33,592 bases of DNA from contig CADDYU010000036.1 of the NCBI GenBank assembly GCA_902810705.1, positions 1 through 33,592 of the forward strand, written 5' to 3'. The DNA comes from Methylococcaceae bacterium. GTDB taxonomy: Bacteria; Pseudomonadota; Gammaproteobacteria; Methylococcales; Methylococcaceae. Positions 9,256 to 18,225 of the stretch are shown piece after piece. Within the stretch, counting starts at the first letter, position 1. Each line of letters begins with the position of its first letter. The notes beneath the pieces were generated by a model that did not search any database, was not told the DNA's origin, and worked only from the letters and a program-made list of their open reading frames with translations. A program made the position numbers and the translations under genes.

Positions 9256-10008
9256 TCAAACCTTGTAACCTCGGTGAATGGCGACAACGCCCTGGGTCAG
9301 GTTGAAGTAATCGCAGCGCTCGAAACCAGCATCCGCCATCATGGTCTTAAGCTTTTCCTGGTTGGGATGCATGCGGATGGATTCCGCAAGATATCGATAG
9401 CTATCGGCGTCGTTGGCGATCAGCTGACCCATTAGGGGCAGGAGCTTGAACGAATAAAGATCGTAGGCTCTCTTGAACAGCGCGCCTTGGGCCTCGGAAA
9501 ATTCCAGGATAATGACCCTTCCGCCCGGTTTCAGCGCCCGGTGCATGGATTTGAGCGCGTCTCCCTTGTGGGTCACGTTGCGAAGACCGAAGGCGACACA
9601 CACGCAATCGAAGAAATTATCCGGGAACGGCAGCTTCTCAGCATCGATTTGGGCGTAGTCAATGCCCTCGACCACGCCTTGGTCGATCAGCCGGTCGCGG
9701 CCACGGCTTAGCATTTCAGCATTGATGTCGGACAGGACCACCCAACCCTTGTCGCCGACCCGCTCCCGAAAGAGGACAGTCATGTCGCCGGTACCACCTG
9801 CCAGATCCAGGACCTTTTCCCCATGGCGGACATAGCTGAGCTGCACCGCGATCCGTTTCCAGAGGCGATGGATGCCTAAGGACATGAGATCGTTCATTAG
9901 ATCGTACTTGCCCGCCACGGAGTCGAACACGGACCGGACCAGCTTGGCCTTCTCGTCGGTAGGGACTTCACGAAAGCCGAAGTGAGTGGTTTGGTCAGTC
10001 ATAGGCAT
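9256..10008 (-). CDS. ubiE: Ubiquinone/menaquinone C-methyltransferase UbiE
   Basis: UbiE is the SAM-dependent C-methyltransferase of ubiquinone (and, where present, menaquinone) synthesis. The 250-residue protein has motif [16 protein letters not shown] near residue 65 and the family stretches [14 protein letters not shown] and [18 protein letters not shown]. Two in-frame ATGs lie at 10008 and 10002. The first is preceded by a short GAG only 3-5 bases away and the second by GAGA at about 10 bases, so the exact start is open by two residues. The 199-base gap upstream to the DUF971 gene shows no confident promoter. The order ubiE-ubiJ-ubiB is standard in gammaproteobacteria. Confidence 0.97.
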   Translation of the reverse strand: MPMTDQTTHFGFREVPTDEKAKLVRSVFDSVAGKYDLMNDLMSLGIHRLWKRIAVQLSYVRHGEKVLDLAGGTGDMTVLFRERVGDKGWVVLSDINAEMLSRGRDRLIDQGVVEGIDYAQIDAEKLPFPDNFFDCVCVAFGLRNVTHKGDALKSMHRALKPGGRVIILEFSEAQGALFKRAYDLYSFKLLPLMGQLIANDADSYRYLAESIRMHPNQEKLKTMMADAGFERCDYFNLTQGVVAIHRGYKV

Positions 10009-10207
10009 GTCTCGGAATTATGGTCGGGCAACGTTCTGATAATCGAAGAATTTCATTTACGTCGGCATGGCCCTGCGGGGGATGGCCGGATATTAGCTTT
10101 AAGAATTGGTGTTTCGTGGTGCCGTTAGCCGCGCGGGATCAATAGCCTTCATACTTTCCACCGCTCGCGTGAAATTTGGCGCACGAGCCAAGTAAACGAT
10201 GCGGCGG

Positions 10208-10573
10208 TCAGACCCTACGGATATGGCCCGCTGCTTCCAATTTCCTCAAGTACTCGCTCCAGAGCTCCTGCTGCCGAATCCCCAATTCATACAAGTATTC
10301 CCAAGTATAAATCCCGCTGTCATGGCCGTCGCTGAATCTAGGGGCGATACCGTAGTTGCCCACCGGCCGGATTTCGGCGATGGTGACGTCCTCCTTGCCG
10401 ACTTGCAGGGTTTCCTGGCCGGGGCCATGGCCTCGAACTTCGGCGGACGGCGAAAAGACCCGGAGATACTCGCAAGGGAGCTGATAGCAGCGGCCGTCTT
10501 CGAAGGCGACTTCGAGAAAGCGGGACTTTGTGTGCAACTTGATCTCGACGGGGCTCGGGGTCGGGGTGCTCAT
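10208..10573 (-). CDS. DUF971 domain protein
   Basis: The 121-residue protein matches DUF971, also called the gamma-butyrobetaine-hydroxylase-like N-terminal domain. The recognisable parts are FEDGRCYQLPCEYLRVFSPSAE, the VTIAEIRPVGNYGIAPRFSDGH core and the GIYTWEYLYELG segment. The domain is related to a zinc-binding fold, but the function of the stand-alone bacterial protein is not established. The gene lies 68 bases downstream of hslU and ahead of ubiE on the same strand; this hslVU-DUF971-ubiE order is common in gammaproteobacteria. Length is normal for the stand-alone form. There is no signal peptide or membrane segment, so it should be cytoplasmic. Confidence 0.9.
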   Translation of the reverse strand: MSTPTPSPVEIKLHTKSRFLEVAFEDGRCYQLPCEYLRVFSPSAEVRGHGPGQETLQVGKEDVTIAEIRPVGNYGIAPRFSDGHDSGIYTWEYLYELGIRQQELWSEYLRKLEAAGHIRRV

Positions 10574-10641
10574 TGAAAGAGTTTATCCGCAGTGATCAAT
10601 TCGTCTTGTGGATTTACGGTCAAAGTGCCGGCCGAGGTTGC

Positions 10642-11967
10642 TTACAAAATATAACGGCTCAAATCCTCGTTCTTGACCAATTCGCCCAGATGCTCATCGA
10701 CGTAGCGGGCATCGACCCTCACCACACTGCCGGCATGATCCGGCGCTTCGTAGGAGACCGTTTCCAGCAGCCGCTCAAGCACCGTGTGCAGCCGCCGGGC
10801 GCCAATGTTCTCGGTGCGTTCGTTCACTTCCCAACTGATTTGGGCGATGCGTTCGATGCCGTCCGGCGTGAATTCCAGAGTGACGCCTTCGGTGGCCAGT
10901 AGAGCCGCATATTGTTCGGTCAGGGAAGCGTTCGGTTCGGTGAGGATTCGGATGAAATCCCCGGCTTCGAGCGCGCTCAGCTCCACCCGGATCGGGAAAC
11001 GGCCCTGCATCTCCGGAATGAGATCCGACGGCTTGGACAGATGGAAGGCGCCCGAGGCGATGAATAGGATGTGATCGGTACGGACCATGCCGTACTTGGT
11101 GCTGACCGTGCTGCCTTCGACGAGCGGCAAAAGATCCCGCTGCACGCCTTCGCGGGATACGTCCGGCCCGCCATACTCGCCGCGCTTGCAAATCTTGTCG
11201 ATCTCGTCGAGGAACACGATACCGTTCTGCTCCACCGATTCCACGGCGCGGAGCTTGATGTCCTCTTCATTGATCATCTTGGCGGACTCCTCTTCCTTCA
11301 GCACCTTCAGCGCATCCTTGATGCGGAGCTTTCGGGTCTTGGTACGCCCCGAATGCAGATTCTGAAACAGGTTTTGCAGCTGACTGCTCATTTCCTCCAT
11401 GCCGGGCGGGGCCATGATTTCAACCCCGATCGGTGAGGCGCTGACTTCAATATCGATTTCCTTGTCGTCGAGCTCGCCGTTCCGAAGCTTTTGGCGCAAC
11501 TTCTGCCTGGTCGGCGACTCGTGAGGCGCTTCCTCCCCCGTCCAGCCCGTGCCACTCGGCAATAACGCATTCAGGACGCGTTCCTCGGCCGCCTGCTCCG
11601 CCCGGGTCTGCACCTTGTTGAGCTCAGTCTGGCGGCTCATTTTAACCGCGGCATCGACCAGGTCGCGGATGATGGATTCCACGTCCCGTCCGACGTAGCC
11701 CACTTCGGTGAACTTGGTGGCCTCGATCTTGATGAAAGGGGCGTTGGCGAGCTTGGCGAGACGCCGTGCGATCTCGGTTTTTCCGACACCCGTTGGGCCA
11801 ATCATCAGAATGTTCTTCGGCGTAATTTCGTCCCGCAAGCCGGGCTCGACCTGAGTCCGCCGCCACCGGTTGCGCAAGGCGATGGCCACGGCGCGTTTGG
11901 CGTCGGCCTGGCCGACAATGTACTTGTCCAGCTCGTGGACGATTTCTCGCGGAGTCATGGGTGTCAT
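10642..11967 (-). CDS. hslU: HslU, ATPase subunit of the HslUV protease
   Basis: HslU is the AAA+ unfoldase that feeds proteins to HslV. The 441-residue protein has Walker A GPTGVGKT (57-64), the HslU-typical [22 protein letters not shown] stretch (cited only to locate it, near 82-103), Walker [12 protein letters not shown] near residue 248, the intermediate (I) domain in between, and the C-terminal SRYIL tail that docks into HslV. The ATG overlaps the hslV stop by four bases (ATGA), showing translational coupling. A second ATG nine bases in is possible. No heat-shock promoter could be confirmed upstream of hslV. Confidence 0.98.
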   Translation of the reverse strand: MTPMTPREIVHELDKYIVGQADAKRAVAIALRNRWRRTQVEPGLRDEITPKNILMIGPTGVGKTEIARRLAKLANAPFIKIEATKFTEVGYVGRDVESIIRDLVDAAVKMSRQTELNKVQTRAEQAAEERVLNALLPSGTGWTGEEAPHESPTRQKLRQKLRNGELDDKEIDIEVSASPIGVEIMAPPGMEEMSSQLQNLFQNLHSGRTKTRKLRIKDALKVLKEEESAKMINEEDIKLRAVESVEQNGIVFLDEIDKICKRGEYGGPDVSREGVQRDLLPLVEGSTVSTKYGMVRTDHILFIASGAFHLSKPSDLIPEMQGRFPIRVELSALEAGDFIRILTEPNASLTEQYAALLATEGVTLEFTPDGIERIAQISWEVNERTENIGARRLHTVLERLLETVSYEAPDHAGSVVRVDARYVDEHLGELVKNEDLSRYIL

Positions 11968-12527
11968 GCTTGTTCGTGCGGTTCCGATTGCAGATCCAGT
12001 TCTTCGATGATCAGGTTACGGTTGGTGTAAATACAAATGTCTGCGGCGATGCCGAGAGACTTCTCGACAATATCGCGAGCGCCGAGCTCGGTGCTTTCCA
12101 GGAGAGCGCGAGCCGCGGCCTGCGCGAAAGGGCCGCCGGAACCAATGGCGATCAGGCCGTTTTCGGGCTCGATCACGTCGCCGTTCCCGGAAATGATGAG
12201 GGAGGATTTGGCGTCGGCGATCGCGAGCAGGGCTTCGAGCCGGCGCAGCATGCGATCGGTGCGCCAATCCTTGACCAGCTCCACGGCCGCCTTGGTGAGA
12301 TTGCCCCGCTGTTTTTCCAACTGCCCTTCGAAGCGCTCGAAAAGCGTGAAGGCGTCGGCCGTGGCGCCGGCGAATCCGGCGAGCACCCGCCCATGATAAA
12401 GCCGGCGCACCTTGCGGGCGTTGCCTTTCATGACGGTGTTGCCCAAGGTCACCTGGCCGTCGCCGCCGATGACCACCTTATCAGCACGGCGAACGGAGAG
12501 AATGGTAGTGCCGTGAAACGTTTCCAC
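11964..12527 (-). CDS. hslV: HslV, peptidase subunit of the HslUV protease
   Basis: HslV is the proteasome-like threonine peptidase that forms two hexameric rings. The 187-residue protein begins [14 protein letters not shown]. The nucleophile should be the first Thr of TTILSVRR, so six residues form a short propeptide that must be cleaved; related proteobacterial HslV proteins share this, while E. coli has only Met. Other family marks are [33 protein letters not shown] and [15 protein letters not shown]. The start is GTG at 12527-12525 with GGAAAG upstream. A TACAAT at 12561-12556 on the minus strand could be a -10 box, but without a good -35. Confidence 0.98.
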   Translation of the reverse strand: METFHGTTILSVRRADKVVIGGDGQVTLGNTVMKGNARKVRRLYHGRVLAGFAGATADAFTLFERFEGQLEKQRGNLTKAAVELVKDWRTDRMLRRLEALLAIADAKSSLIISGNGDVIEPENGLIAIGSGGPFAQAAARALLESTELGARDIVEKSLGIAADICIYTNRNLIIEELDLQSEPHEQA

Positions 12528-12603
12528 TGAACTTTCCGAGAAATTTAAACGCCGAATTGTACATCATTGATTGCCGCATCGCTTGCGAAGCCGGCATTGG
12601 TGC

Positions 12604-12609
12604 CATAAT
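12604..12609 (+). promoter_or_regulatory. Possible -10 element for rlmI
   Basis: CATAAT lies 25 bases upstream of the rlmI ATG, and a TTGCGA 15 bases further upstream (12583-12588) could act as -35. The spacing is short, so this is only a candidate. It sits in the 107-base gap between the divergent hslV and rlmI genes. Confidence 0.35.
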
Positions 12610-12634
12610 TAGCGGTTTTTTCACTTGTACCCGT

Positions 12635-13834
12635 ATGACCTCTTTGACCCGCTTGCGTCTCAAAAAAAACGAAGACCGGCGCCTCCGGGGCGGCCATCTC
12701 TGGATCTTCAGCAACGAAGTCGATACCGCCGCCACTCCCCTCAAGACGTTTGCGCCGGGAGATTTGGCCGCGGTCGAAAACGCCCGCGGGGAGCCCTTAG
12801 GACTTGCCTACATCAACCCCGACTCGCTGATTTGCGCACGTCTTCTAAGCCGCAACGCCCAGGCCGACATCGGGACGGCCTTCTTCGTCAGGCGATTGGA
12901 ACAGGCCCGGAACCTCCGTGAATGGAATTACGATCGGCCCTTCTATCGGCTGGTCCATGGCGAAAGCGATGGCCTCCCGGGCGCCGTGATTGACCGTTTC
13001 GGCGATGTGTTCGTCGTGCAGACCAATACCGCCGGCATGGAGCGTTTGCAGAGGCCTTTGCTGGAAGCGCTGGACCGTCTGTTCGCGCCACGCGCGGTGG
13101 TGCTGAAGAACACTTCGGGCTTGCGCTCGCTGGAGGGTCTTGATGCCTATACGCGCGTTGCCCTTGGAGAGTCTGTGACGGTGCTGGAGATCGAGGAAAA
13201 CGAGGCTCGCTTTCTGATTAATCCCATCGAGGGACAAAAGACTGGCTGGTTTTTCGATCACCGGGACAATCGCGCGAGGCTGGCGAAACTGTGCCAAGGA
13301 AAGCGAATGCTGGATCTCTTTTCCTATACCGGAGCTTGGGGCATACAGGCGGCGCGGGCCGGCGCGATGCGGGTGGATTGCGTGGATGCCTCGGACGTGG
13401 CCTTGGAACTCGCCGCGGAAAATGCCCGGCTCAACGGAGTAGCTGGCCGGTTAGATCTGATTCGCGAAGACGCCTTCGAGTTTCTCAAGCGGACCCGCGA
13501 GGAACGGCGCCATTACGATGTAATCGTGCTCGATCCACCGGCCTTCATCAAGCGGAAAAAGGACACGGCCCAAGGCATCGAAGCCTATCGCAGGCTGAAC
13601 CAAGCGGCCCTCCGAGTCTTGGCTTACGGCGGCATTCTGGTCTCGGCCTCTTGCTCCTTCCACTTGTCACGGGAAATTCTGCATGATCTCCTGCGAGCCT
13701 CGGCGCGGCACGAGGACCGCCATCTCGCCCTCTTTGCGAAGGGCGGCCAGGCGCCGGATCACCCCATTCATCCGGCCATCCCGGAAACGGATTACCTGAA
13801 AGCGTTTTTTGGCTTCGTGGGTCGCGCCTTGTGA
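12635..13834 (+). CDS. rlmI: RlmI-type 23S rRNA (cytosine-C5) methyltransferase
   Basis: In E. coli RlmI methylates C1962 of 23S rRNA using SAM. The 399-residue protein has an N-terminal PUA-like RNA-binding domain (RRLRGGHLWIFSNEV near 15-29), a middle domain with FLINPIEGQKTGWFFDHRDN, and a Rossmann methyltransferase domain with LDLFSYTGAWGIQAA, the VLDPPAF motif and SASCSFHLS near the C-terminus. The open frame extends 26 codons upstream, but that part runs through the likely promoter and does not match the family. The ATG at 12635 gives the typical MTSLTRLRLKKNEDRR start. Exact rRNA target identity is by homology only. Confidence 0.9.
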   Translation: MTSLTRLRLKKNEDRRLRGGHLWIFSNEVDTAATPLKTFAPGDLAAVENARGEPLGLAYINPDSLICARLLSRNAQADIGTAFFVRRLEQARNLREWNYDRPFYRLVHGESDGLPGAVIDRFGDVFVVQTNTAGMERLQRPLLEALDRLFAPRAVVLKNTSGLRSLEGLDAYTRVALGESVTVLEIEENEARFLINPIEGQKTGWFFDHRDNRARLAKLCQGKRMLDLFSYTGAWGIQAARAGAMRVDCVDASDVALELAAENARLNGVAGRLDLIREDAFEFLKRTREERRHYDVIVLDPPAFIKRKKDTAQGIEAYRRLNQAALRVLAYGGILVSASCSFHLSREILHDLLRASARHEDRHLALFAKGGQAPDHPIHPAIPETDYLKAFFGFVGRAL

Positions 13835-13842
13835 AAAGGCCG

Positions 13843-13865
13843 AACCCGGCCAGGCCGCGGTTTTT
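13843..13865 (+). terminator. Probable terminator of rlmI
   Basis: AACCCGG at 13843-13849 pairs with CCG-C-GGTT at 13855-13862 (one-base bulge) around the loop CCAGG, and the T tract runs to 13865. It starts 8 bases after the rlmI stop and just before the convergent gene's stop, as expected for a terminator. The bulge and short T tract make it moderate. Confidence 0.45.
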
Positions 13866-13874
13866 CCAATGTCT

Positions 13875-15830
13875 TCAGGGTGGACTAGACGTCACCGGGC
13901 TGGCCAGCCAGGATCGCAGGAGATCGCGGCCGGCCGGCAAGGTGAACAGCCCTCCCAGGACCAAGGCCGCTAAAATCACTCCGACCCCGAGCGGTCCCAG
14001 GAATTTAAAAGCCGCGGGCCGCCGTTTGGGAGCGGCATCGCTATCGCCCGCTTCCGAGACGGTAGCCTCGCGGACGGACAACTGAAATTTTGAGGATTGC
14101 AGTTCCATGAACAGCCGAGCATTTTCGGCTTGCGCCTCATTCAACCGCGCTTGCAGCGCCGCCGGTTCCGAACCCGCCTGCTCACGCGCCATCTCCAACT
14201 CCGCTCGGAGAGCCTCCGCCTCCGTATCGCTGGACATCACGCCCTGCTCCGCGAGCCCTTGAATCATAGCCTTTAACTCTTTCATCTGCTTTTCCAGGAG
14301 TTCGGCGGCCTGCACGGCGGATTCCTTTTGGGACAAAGCCTCCGCGTAAAGCGTTCTCAGTTGAGCAAGCTCCCGGAGCGGATTCTCGCTCGCGGCCTCG
14401 TTCGGCAGCATGGAACCCTGAGGACTCTGGGTCCGTTCAGACACCATTCGTTCACGTTCTTGACGCACGGCGGACAGCTCCGCCTCAAGCCGACGCACCG
14501 TCTGCCGAGCCGCCTTTAATTCAGCGCCGAGTTGTTCCTTATCGAGGCTCAGCCGGTCCAGACGAAGTTTTAGCTGCTCCAGATCCTCATCGTCATGGCT
14601 CAAAGGCTTTCGAGCCGAGCTTTCGTGATTGTCCCCGCTTGCCGGGGAGCAAGCGAAGGTCTGGACGCCTGCCTTGAGATCGTCGCCGCCGCGGAGCGCT
14701 GGGTCTTTCGCGAAAGCCCTGGCTGGAATATCGGAGCTTGCTTTGAGGCTCGAGGGAAGCGCCTCTGGTGCGATCAGCGCTTCGGCCGGCAAGGCGCCGA
14801 GGCCGCCTTTCAGCACATGGGCTTTGAACCGAAAGCGCAGCAATAAATAAGCGGCCGCCTCGCTGATTCTCCCGTCCTCGCACACGATGATGTAATTCTT
14901 GTCGCGATCAAGACTGGGCAACATCAGACGCAGCGAAAAAAACGGTGCCCTGATGAGTTGGCCGCGCGGCTCACTGGATGGGTCATGGTCTGGCGATCGC
15001 ACGTCCAACCAAATTCCGCCGCTTGCCGCCATGTCTAGAGCTTCCTGGGCTGTCAGCCGGGAGATAATGGGATCTCTGATCAGTCTCAAAAAGCTGGCCT
15101 TATCAAGTCGCAGCAATTGACCGTCGGTATCCATGGTCACGGTGAGAGTGCGCGGTTTATCGGAGATCAGCGCGTTCTCACCGAACGTATCAAACCGCTT
15201 CAGGGTTCCGAACCTGATATCCCGCGCCGTGGGGAAAGGTTTTCGAATCAGCGAACACTGTCCCTGCTTGATGATATAGAAATAATCGCCGATATCGTTC
15301 TGGCGAAATATGACATCGCCGGCCTTGACTTGGATCTCTTCGATGCTGCGCAAGATCGCCTGTAGGTTTGCCGGGGGCAGGCGCTGGAATATGGGCGAGC
15401 GAAGCAGAGCCGACATCCAGTCATCATCGGAATCTTCCGCTGGAGCAGCGACCGGATAGCTGGAAGGTCCGAGCCCGCTCTCGTCCCGCTGCTTCACCAG
15501 CTCCGGATTGATGCGGACGAACCGCACCGGGCTCTTGGCGACTGCGGACACCTTGCGTGGGTTATGATGGGCCAGGGCAAAGCGGGCCGCGGCGGTACCG
15601 CCGACCACCGAATCCATTTCGGTTCCTCCCGCTTGAAGGGAGATGGTACCGGCCAGCAAATAGACGAAATCGCTTGTGGCGGCACCTTGATGGAACAAAA
15701 TGGCCCCTTCGGGAGCATCCTCAATCCTGATTTCCGCACATAATCGATCGAAATGGCGAGGAGGCAAGCTATTTAATGGAATCAGGCGACGCAATTCCTG
15801 CGCCTTTCTCGGGTTCGTTAAGACAGACAT
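13875..15830 (-). CDS. Membrane-anchored protein with two cNMP-binding domains, rhodanese-like domain and coiled coil
   Basis: The protein has 651 residues in five parts. Residues 18-115 form a degenerate cyclic-nucleotide-binding-like domain. Residues 145-255 form a second, with a good phosphate-binding cassette (FGENALISDKPRTLTV, 216-231, holding the GE and R positions). Residues 258-350 form a rhodanese-like domain with WLDVRSPD and a loop VCEDGRIS whose Cys317 sits where the rhodanese cysteine would be. Residues 412-590 are highly charged, heptad-like coiled coil. One hydrophobic helix lies at 609-631 before a short tail. I infer a cytoplasmic sensor anchored by its C-terminus. No DNA-binding or enzymatic output domain is seen. 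The ATG at 15830 has a weak GAAAG upstream. It is divergent from a Do-type protease. Function unknown. Confidence 0.85.
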   Translation of the reverse strand: MSVLTNPRKAQELRRLIPLNSLPPRHFDRLCAEIRIEDAPEGAILFHQGAATSDFVYLLAGTISLQAGGTEMDSVVGGTAAARFALAHHNPRKVSAVAKSPVRFVRINPELVKQRDESGLGPSSYPVAAPAEDSDDDWMSALLRSPIFQRLPPANLQAILRSIEEIQVKAGDVIFRQNDIGDYFYIIKQGQCSLIRKPFPTARDIRFGTLKRFDTFGENALISDKPRTLTVTMDTDGQLLRLDKASFLRLIRDPIISRLTAQEALDMAASGGIWLDVRSPDHDPSSEPRGQLIRAPFFSLRLMLPSLDRDKNYIIVCEDGRISEAAAYLLLRFRFKAHVLKGGLGALPAEALIAPEALPSSLKASSDIPARAFAKDPALRGGDDLKAGVQTFACSPASGDNHESSARKPLSHDDEDLEQLKLRLDRLSLDKEQLGAELKAARQTVRRLEAELSAVRQERERMVSERTQSPQGSMLPNEAASENPLRELAQLRTLYAEALSQKESAVQAAELLEKQMKELKAMIQGLAEQGVMSSDTEAEALRAELEMAREQAGSEPAALQARLNEAQAENARLFMELQSSKFQLSVREATVSEAGDSDAAPKRRPAAFKFLGPLGVGVILAALVLGGLFTLPAGRDLLRSWLASPVTSSPP

Positions 15831-16170
15831 ACTTGCGACTTTCGTTTTTCGGCATTGAGGTCCGCTGTCATTTCAAAGAGCGCTCTGTTCCTAGGGCTCG
15901 CCCCCTGGAGCCCTTTAGATGAACCACCCTAACGATAGACCGGTAAGGCATTCTGCTTGAGTTTGCCGATTTGAGGTTTGGAATTTCAGGAGGTGTGAAC
16001 TCCATATTATAAATAAATATGACCATTCGACGCCCTGCACGATTCAGCCGTGAAGGGCACGCGTTAACTTCCCGCAGCAAAAATCGACAACCTCTAAGCT
16101 ACGGGACCAAAAAGCTTTTGTCACTGCGCCGATCCGGATCAATCAAATCCAAAAACGCCCGAGGTACAGT
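15831..16170. other. 340-base divergent intergenic region, probably holding promoters for both flanking genes
   Basis: This region separates the cNMP/rhodanese gene (minus) and the Do-type protease (plus). An AT-rich spot at 16004-16020 contains TATAAT on the minus strand (16011-16006), a candidate -10 for the cNMP gene, without a good -35. On the plus strand, TTGTCA at 16118-16123 could be a -35 for the protease, but the expected -10 position is poor. No convincing short gene, RNA or repeat was seen. Confidence 0.45.
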
Positions 16171-17529
16171 ATGCCAAACAACCATCGTCGACTGATTCCC
16201 CTCCTTTTCGCCACTCTCGTCGGCCTGTCCGATGCCGCATCAGCGGCCTGGCCGATCGGCGTGGAGGGTCAGCCTCTACCGAGTCTCGCTCCGATTTTGA
16301 AGAAGGTGACGCCGGCGGTGGTCAATATCTCGACGCGGACTCAAATTCAGGAAGCCGAACATCCCTTGCTCCGGGATCCGTTCTTCCGCCACTTCTTTGA
16401 CATTCCCAATCAACCGCGCCGGCGGGAAACTTCCAGCTTGGGATCCGGGGTGATCGTAGATGCCCGCAAGGGCTATGTACTGACCAACAACCACGTGATC
16501 GACAAGGCCGATGAGATCACGGTCACTTTGGCCGATGGCCGTCGCCTCAACGCCAAACTGGTCGGGGCCGATCCCGAGTCGGATATCGCAGTGGTAAAAG
16601 TGAATCCCGAGCGCCTCACCGAACTGCCCGTGGGCGATTCCGACAAGCTTCAGGTGGGCGATTTCGTGGTGGCCGTCGGCAATCCGTTTGGCCTGGGCCA
16701 GACCGTGACTTCGGGAATCATCAGCGCCTTGGGCCGATCCGGCTTGGGCATCGAGGGCTACGAGGACTTCATCCAGACCGATGCCTCCATCAATCCCGGC
16801 AATTCGGGTGGCGCTCTCGTCGGCTTGAACGGCCAATTAATCGGCATCAACACCGCCATCCTAGCCCCGAGCGGCGGGAACGTCGGCATCGGCTTCGCCA
16901 TCCCGGTCAACATGGCGATGAGCATCATGAATACTCTGGTCGAGCATGGCGCCGTGCGACGCGGATTGCTGGGTATCTCGGTCCAGGACCTGACCCCCGA
17001 GCTGGCCCAAGCCTTCAACCTCTCCGAAACTCAAGGCGCCGTGATTACCGGTGTGCAACCCAATTCCCCGGCCGCCCGGGCGAAACTCGAACCCGGCGAT
17101 ATCGTGCTGGCCGTTAACGATCGCAAGGTAAGGAACAGCATGGATGTCCGCAATACCGTCGGGCTCTTGCAAATCGGCGACACTGTACAGATCGAAGTGC
17201 TGCACAAGGGGGAAAGCGTGGTGCGCGAGGCAAAAGTCGCCGCGCCCAGCATTGTCAACGCCGATGGACAAAAAATCCATCCCAAGCTTTCCGGGACTCT
17301 ACTGCAGAATGTCAATACCGGCGCCGGCGGAGAAGGCGTGCTCATCGAGAAGATTCATACCGCTTCTTACGCGTTTCGGGCGGGCTTGCGGCCAGGCGAT
17401 GTCATCGTCATGGCGAATCGCTGGGCGGTGCGCAATTTGACCGATCTCGAGCGGGCAGCCCGAACCGGCCGCGAGCTCCTACTCAATATTGAGCGGGACG
17501 GCGAAGAATTTATCGTGCTCTTGCGCTGA
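16171..17529 (+). CDS. Do family serine endopeptidase (DegP/DegQ type)
   Basis: This is a periplasmic trypsin-like protease/chaperone of the HtrA group, which degrades misfolded envelope proteins. The 452-residue protein starts with a signal peptide (about residues 1-25, ending in ASA). It has the catalytic triad His108 (TNNHVID), Asp138 (ESDIAVVKV) and Ser212 (NPGNSGGAL), then two PDZ domains at about 270-350 and 375-450. The length and the second PDZ domain fit DegQ/DegP rather than DegS, which has one PDZ and a membrane anchor. The LA loop is short, as in DegQ. GAGG lies 6 bases before the ATG. The gene is followed by the convergent fae stop 55 bases later, without a clear terminator. Confidence 0.93.
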   Translation: MPNNHRRLIPLLFATLVGLSDAASAAWPIGVEGQPLPSLAPILKKVTPAVVNISTRTQIQEAEHPLLRDPFFRHFFDIPNQPRRRETSSLGSGVIVDARKGYVLTNNHVIDKADEITVTLADGRRLNAKLVGADPESDIAVVKVNPERLTELPVGDSDKLQVGDFVVAVGNPFGLGQTVTSGIISALGRSGLGIEGYEDFIQTDASINPGNSGGALVGLNGQLIGINTAILAPSGGNVGIGFAIPVNMAMSIMNTLVEHGAVRRGLLGISVQDLTPELAQAFNLSETQGAVITGVQPNSPAARAKLEPGDIVLAVNDRKVRNSMDVRNTVGLLQIGDTVQIEVLHKGESVVREAKVAAPSIVNADGQKIHPKLSGTLLQNVNTGAGGEGVLIEKIHTASYAFRAGLRPGDVIVMANRWAVRNLTDLERAARTGRELLLNIERDGEEFIVLLR

Positions 17530-17584
17530 TCGCCTTTAAAGAAATGACTGGCCGGCTAACCCGGACGACAGCTTCACCACCCGT

Positions 17585-18103
17585 TCAATCGTGCGCGGCG
17601 AGCGGATGATGCATGACATCTTCCTGGGCAATCACTTCGGCCGGCGTCGGCTTGCCCTCGACCGCGCGTTTGATCGCCAGTTTAGTCGCCTCGTAATTCC
17701 AGTCCTGGATCTTGCCGTTGTCCTCGGCATCCCAGTGAATAAAGACGCCCACGCAGATGAAGACATCGTTGGCCTCCTCCACGGGAATCACGCCTTCCTT
17801 CACGCTGTCGGCCACCGCCTTGGCCACGCCGCGCTCCGCGGGTCCAAACATTTGGGTCGCTTGCTTCTCGTTCTTGATTTCGACTTTGTTGAACAGGACC
17901 GTGTTGGGCTTGGCCATGAGGTTGGGAGCGACCAGCGCCAGCAACGCGTTGTCGCCTCGCTTCTGGTTGGTCAAGGTGATACAGAACGCAATTTCCGCGG
18001 CGCTGCCACGTGGCCCCATGATGAGGTCAATGTGGGCCAATTCATTGCCCTCGCCTACCAAAGCCTCACTGACGAGCACCCGGTCGATCTTCAAGTTGTC
18101 CAT
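17585..18103 (-). CDS. fae: Formaldehyde-activating enzyme homologue, divergent Fae
   Basis: Fae speeds the condensation of formaldehyde with tetrahydromethanopterin in the cytoplasm of methylotrophs. The 172-residue protein matches the family over its whole length: [19 protein letters not shown] with the conserved His24, [40 protein letters not shown] and [31 protein letters not shown]. It differs from the canonical enzyme as I know it: the PCKPNT segment reads MAKPNT, and the N-K-H/D-G-F-T segment reads NQKRGDNAL. It may therefore be a paralogue rather than the main Fae. An excellent AAGGAGA motif lies 7 bases before the ATG. The gene sits 122 bases downstream of an amidohydrolase gene on the same strand; no separate promoter was evident. 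Confidence 0.92.
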   Translation of the reverse strand: MDNLKIDRVLVSEALVGEGNELAHIDLIMGPRGSAAEIAFCITLTNQKRGDNALLALVAPNLMAKPNTVLFNKVEIKNEKQATQMFGPAERGVAKAVADSVKEGVIPVEEANDVFICVGVFIHWDAEDNGKIQDWNYEATKLAIKRAVEGKPTPAEVIAQEDVMHHPLAAHD

Positions 18104-18225
18104 GTGAGTCTCTCCTTGTCCGGCTCGCTAAGTGCGAGATTAGGACAGTAGACCTCGCTTGGATTGCAAAATTCCGCTCCAGATTCGATAGCGGGCCAGA
18201 TCTTCGGCGGAATGACAATACCAAA

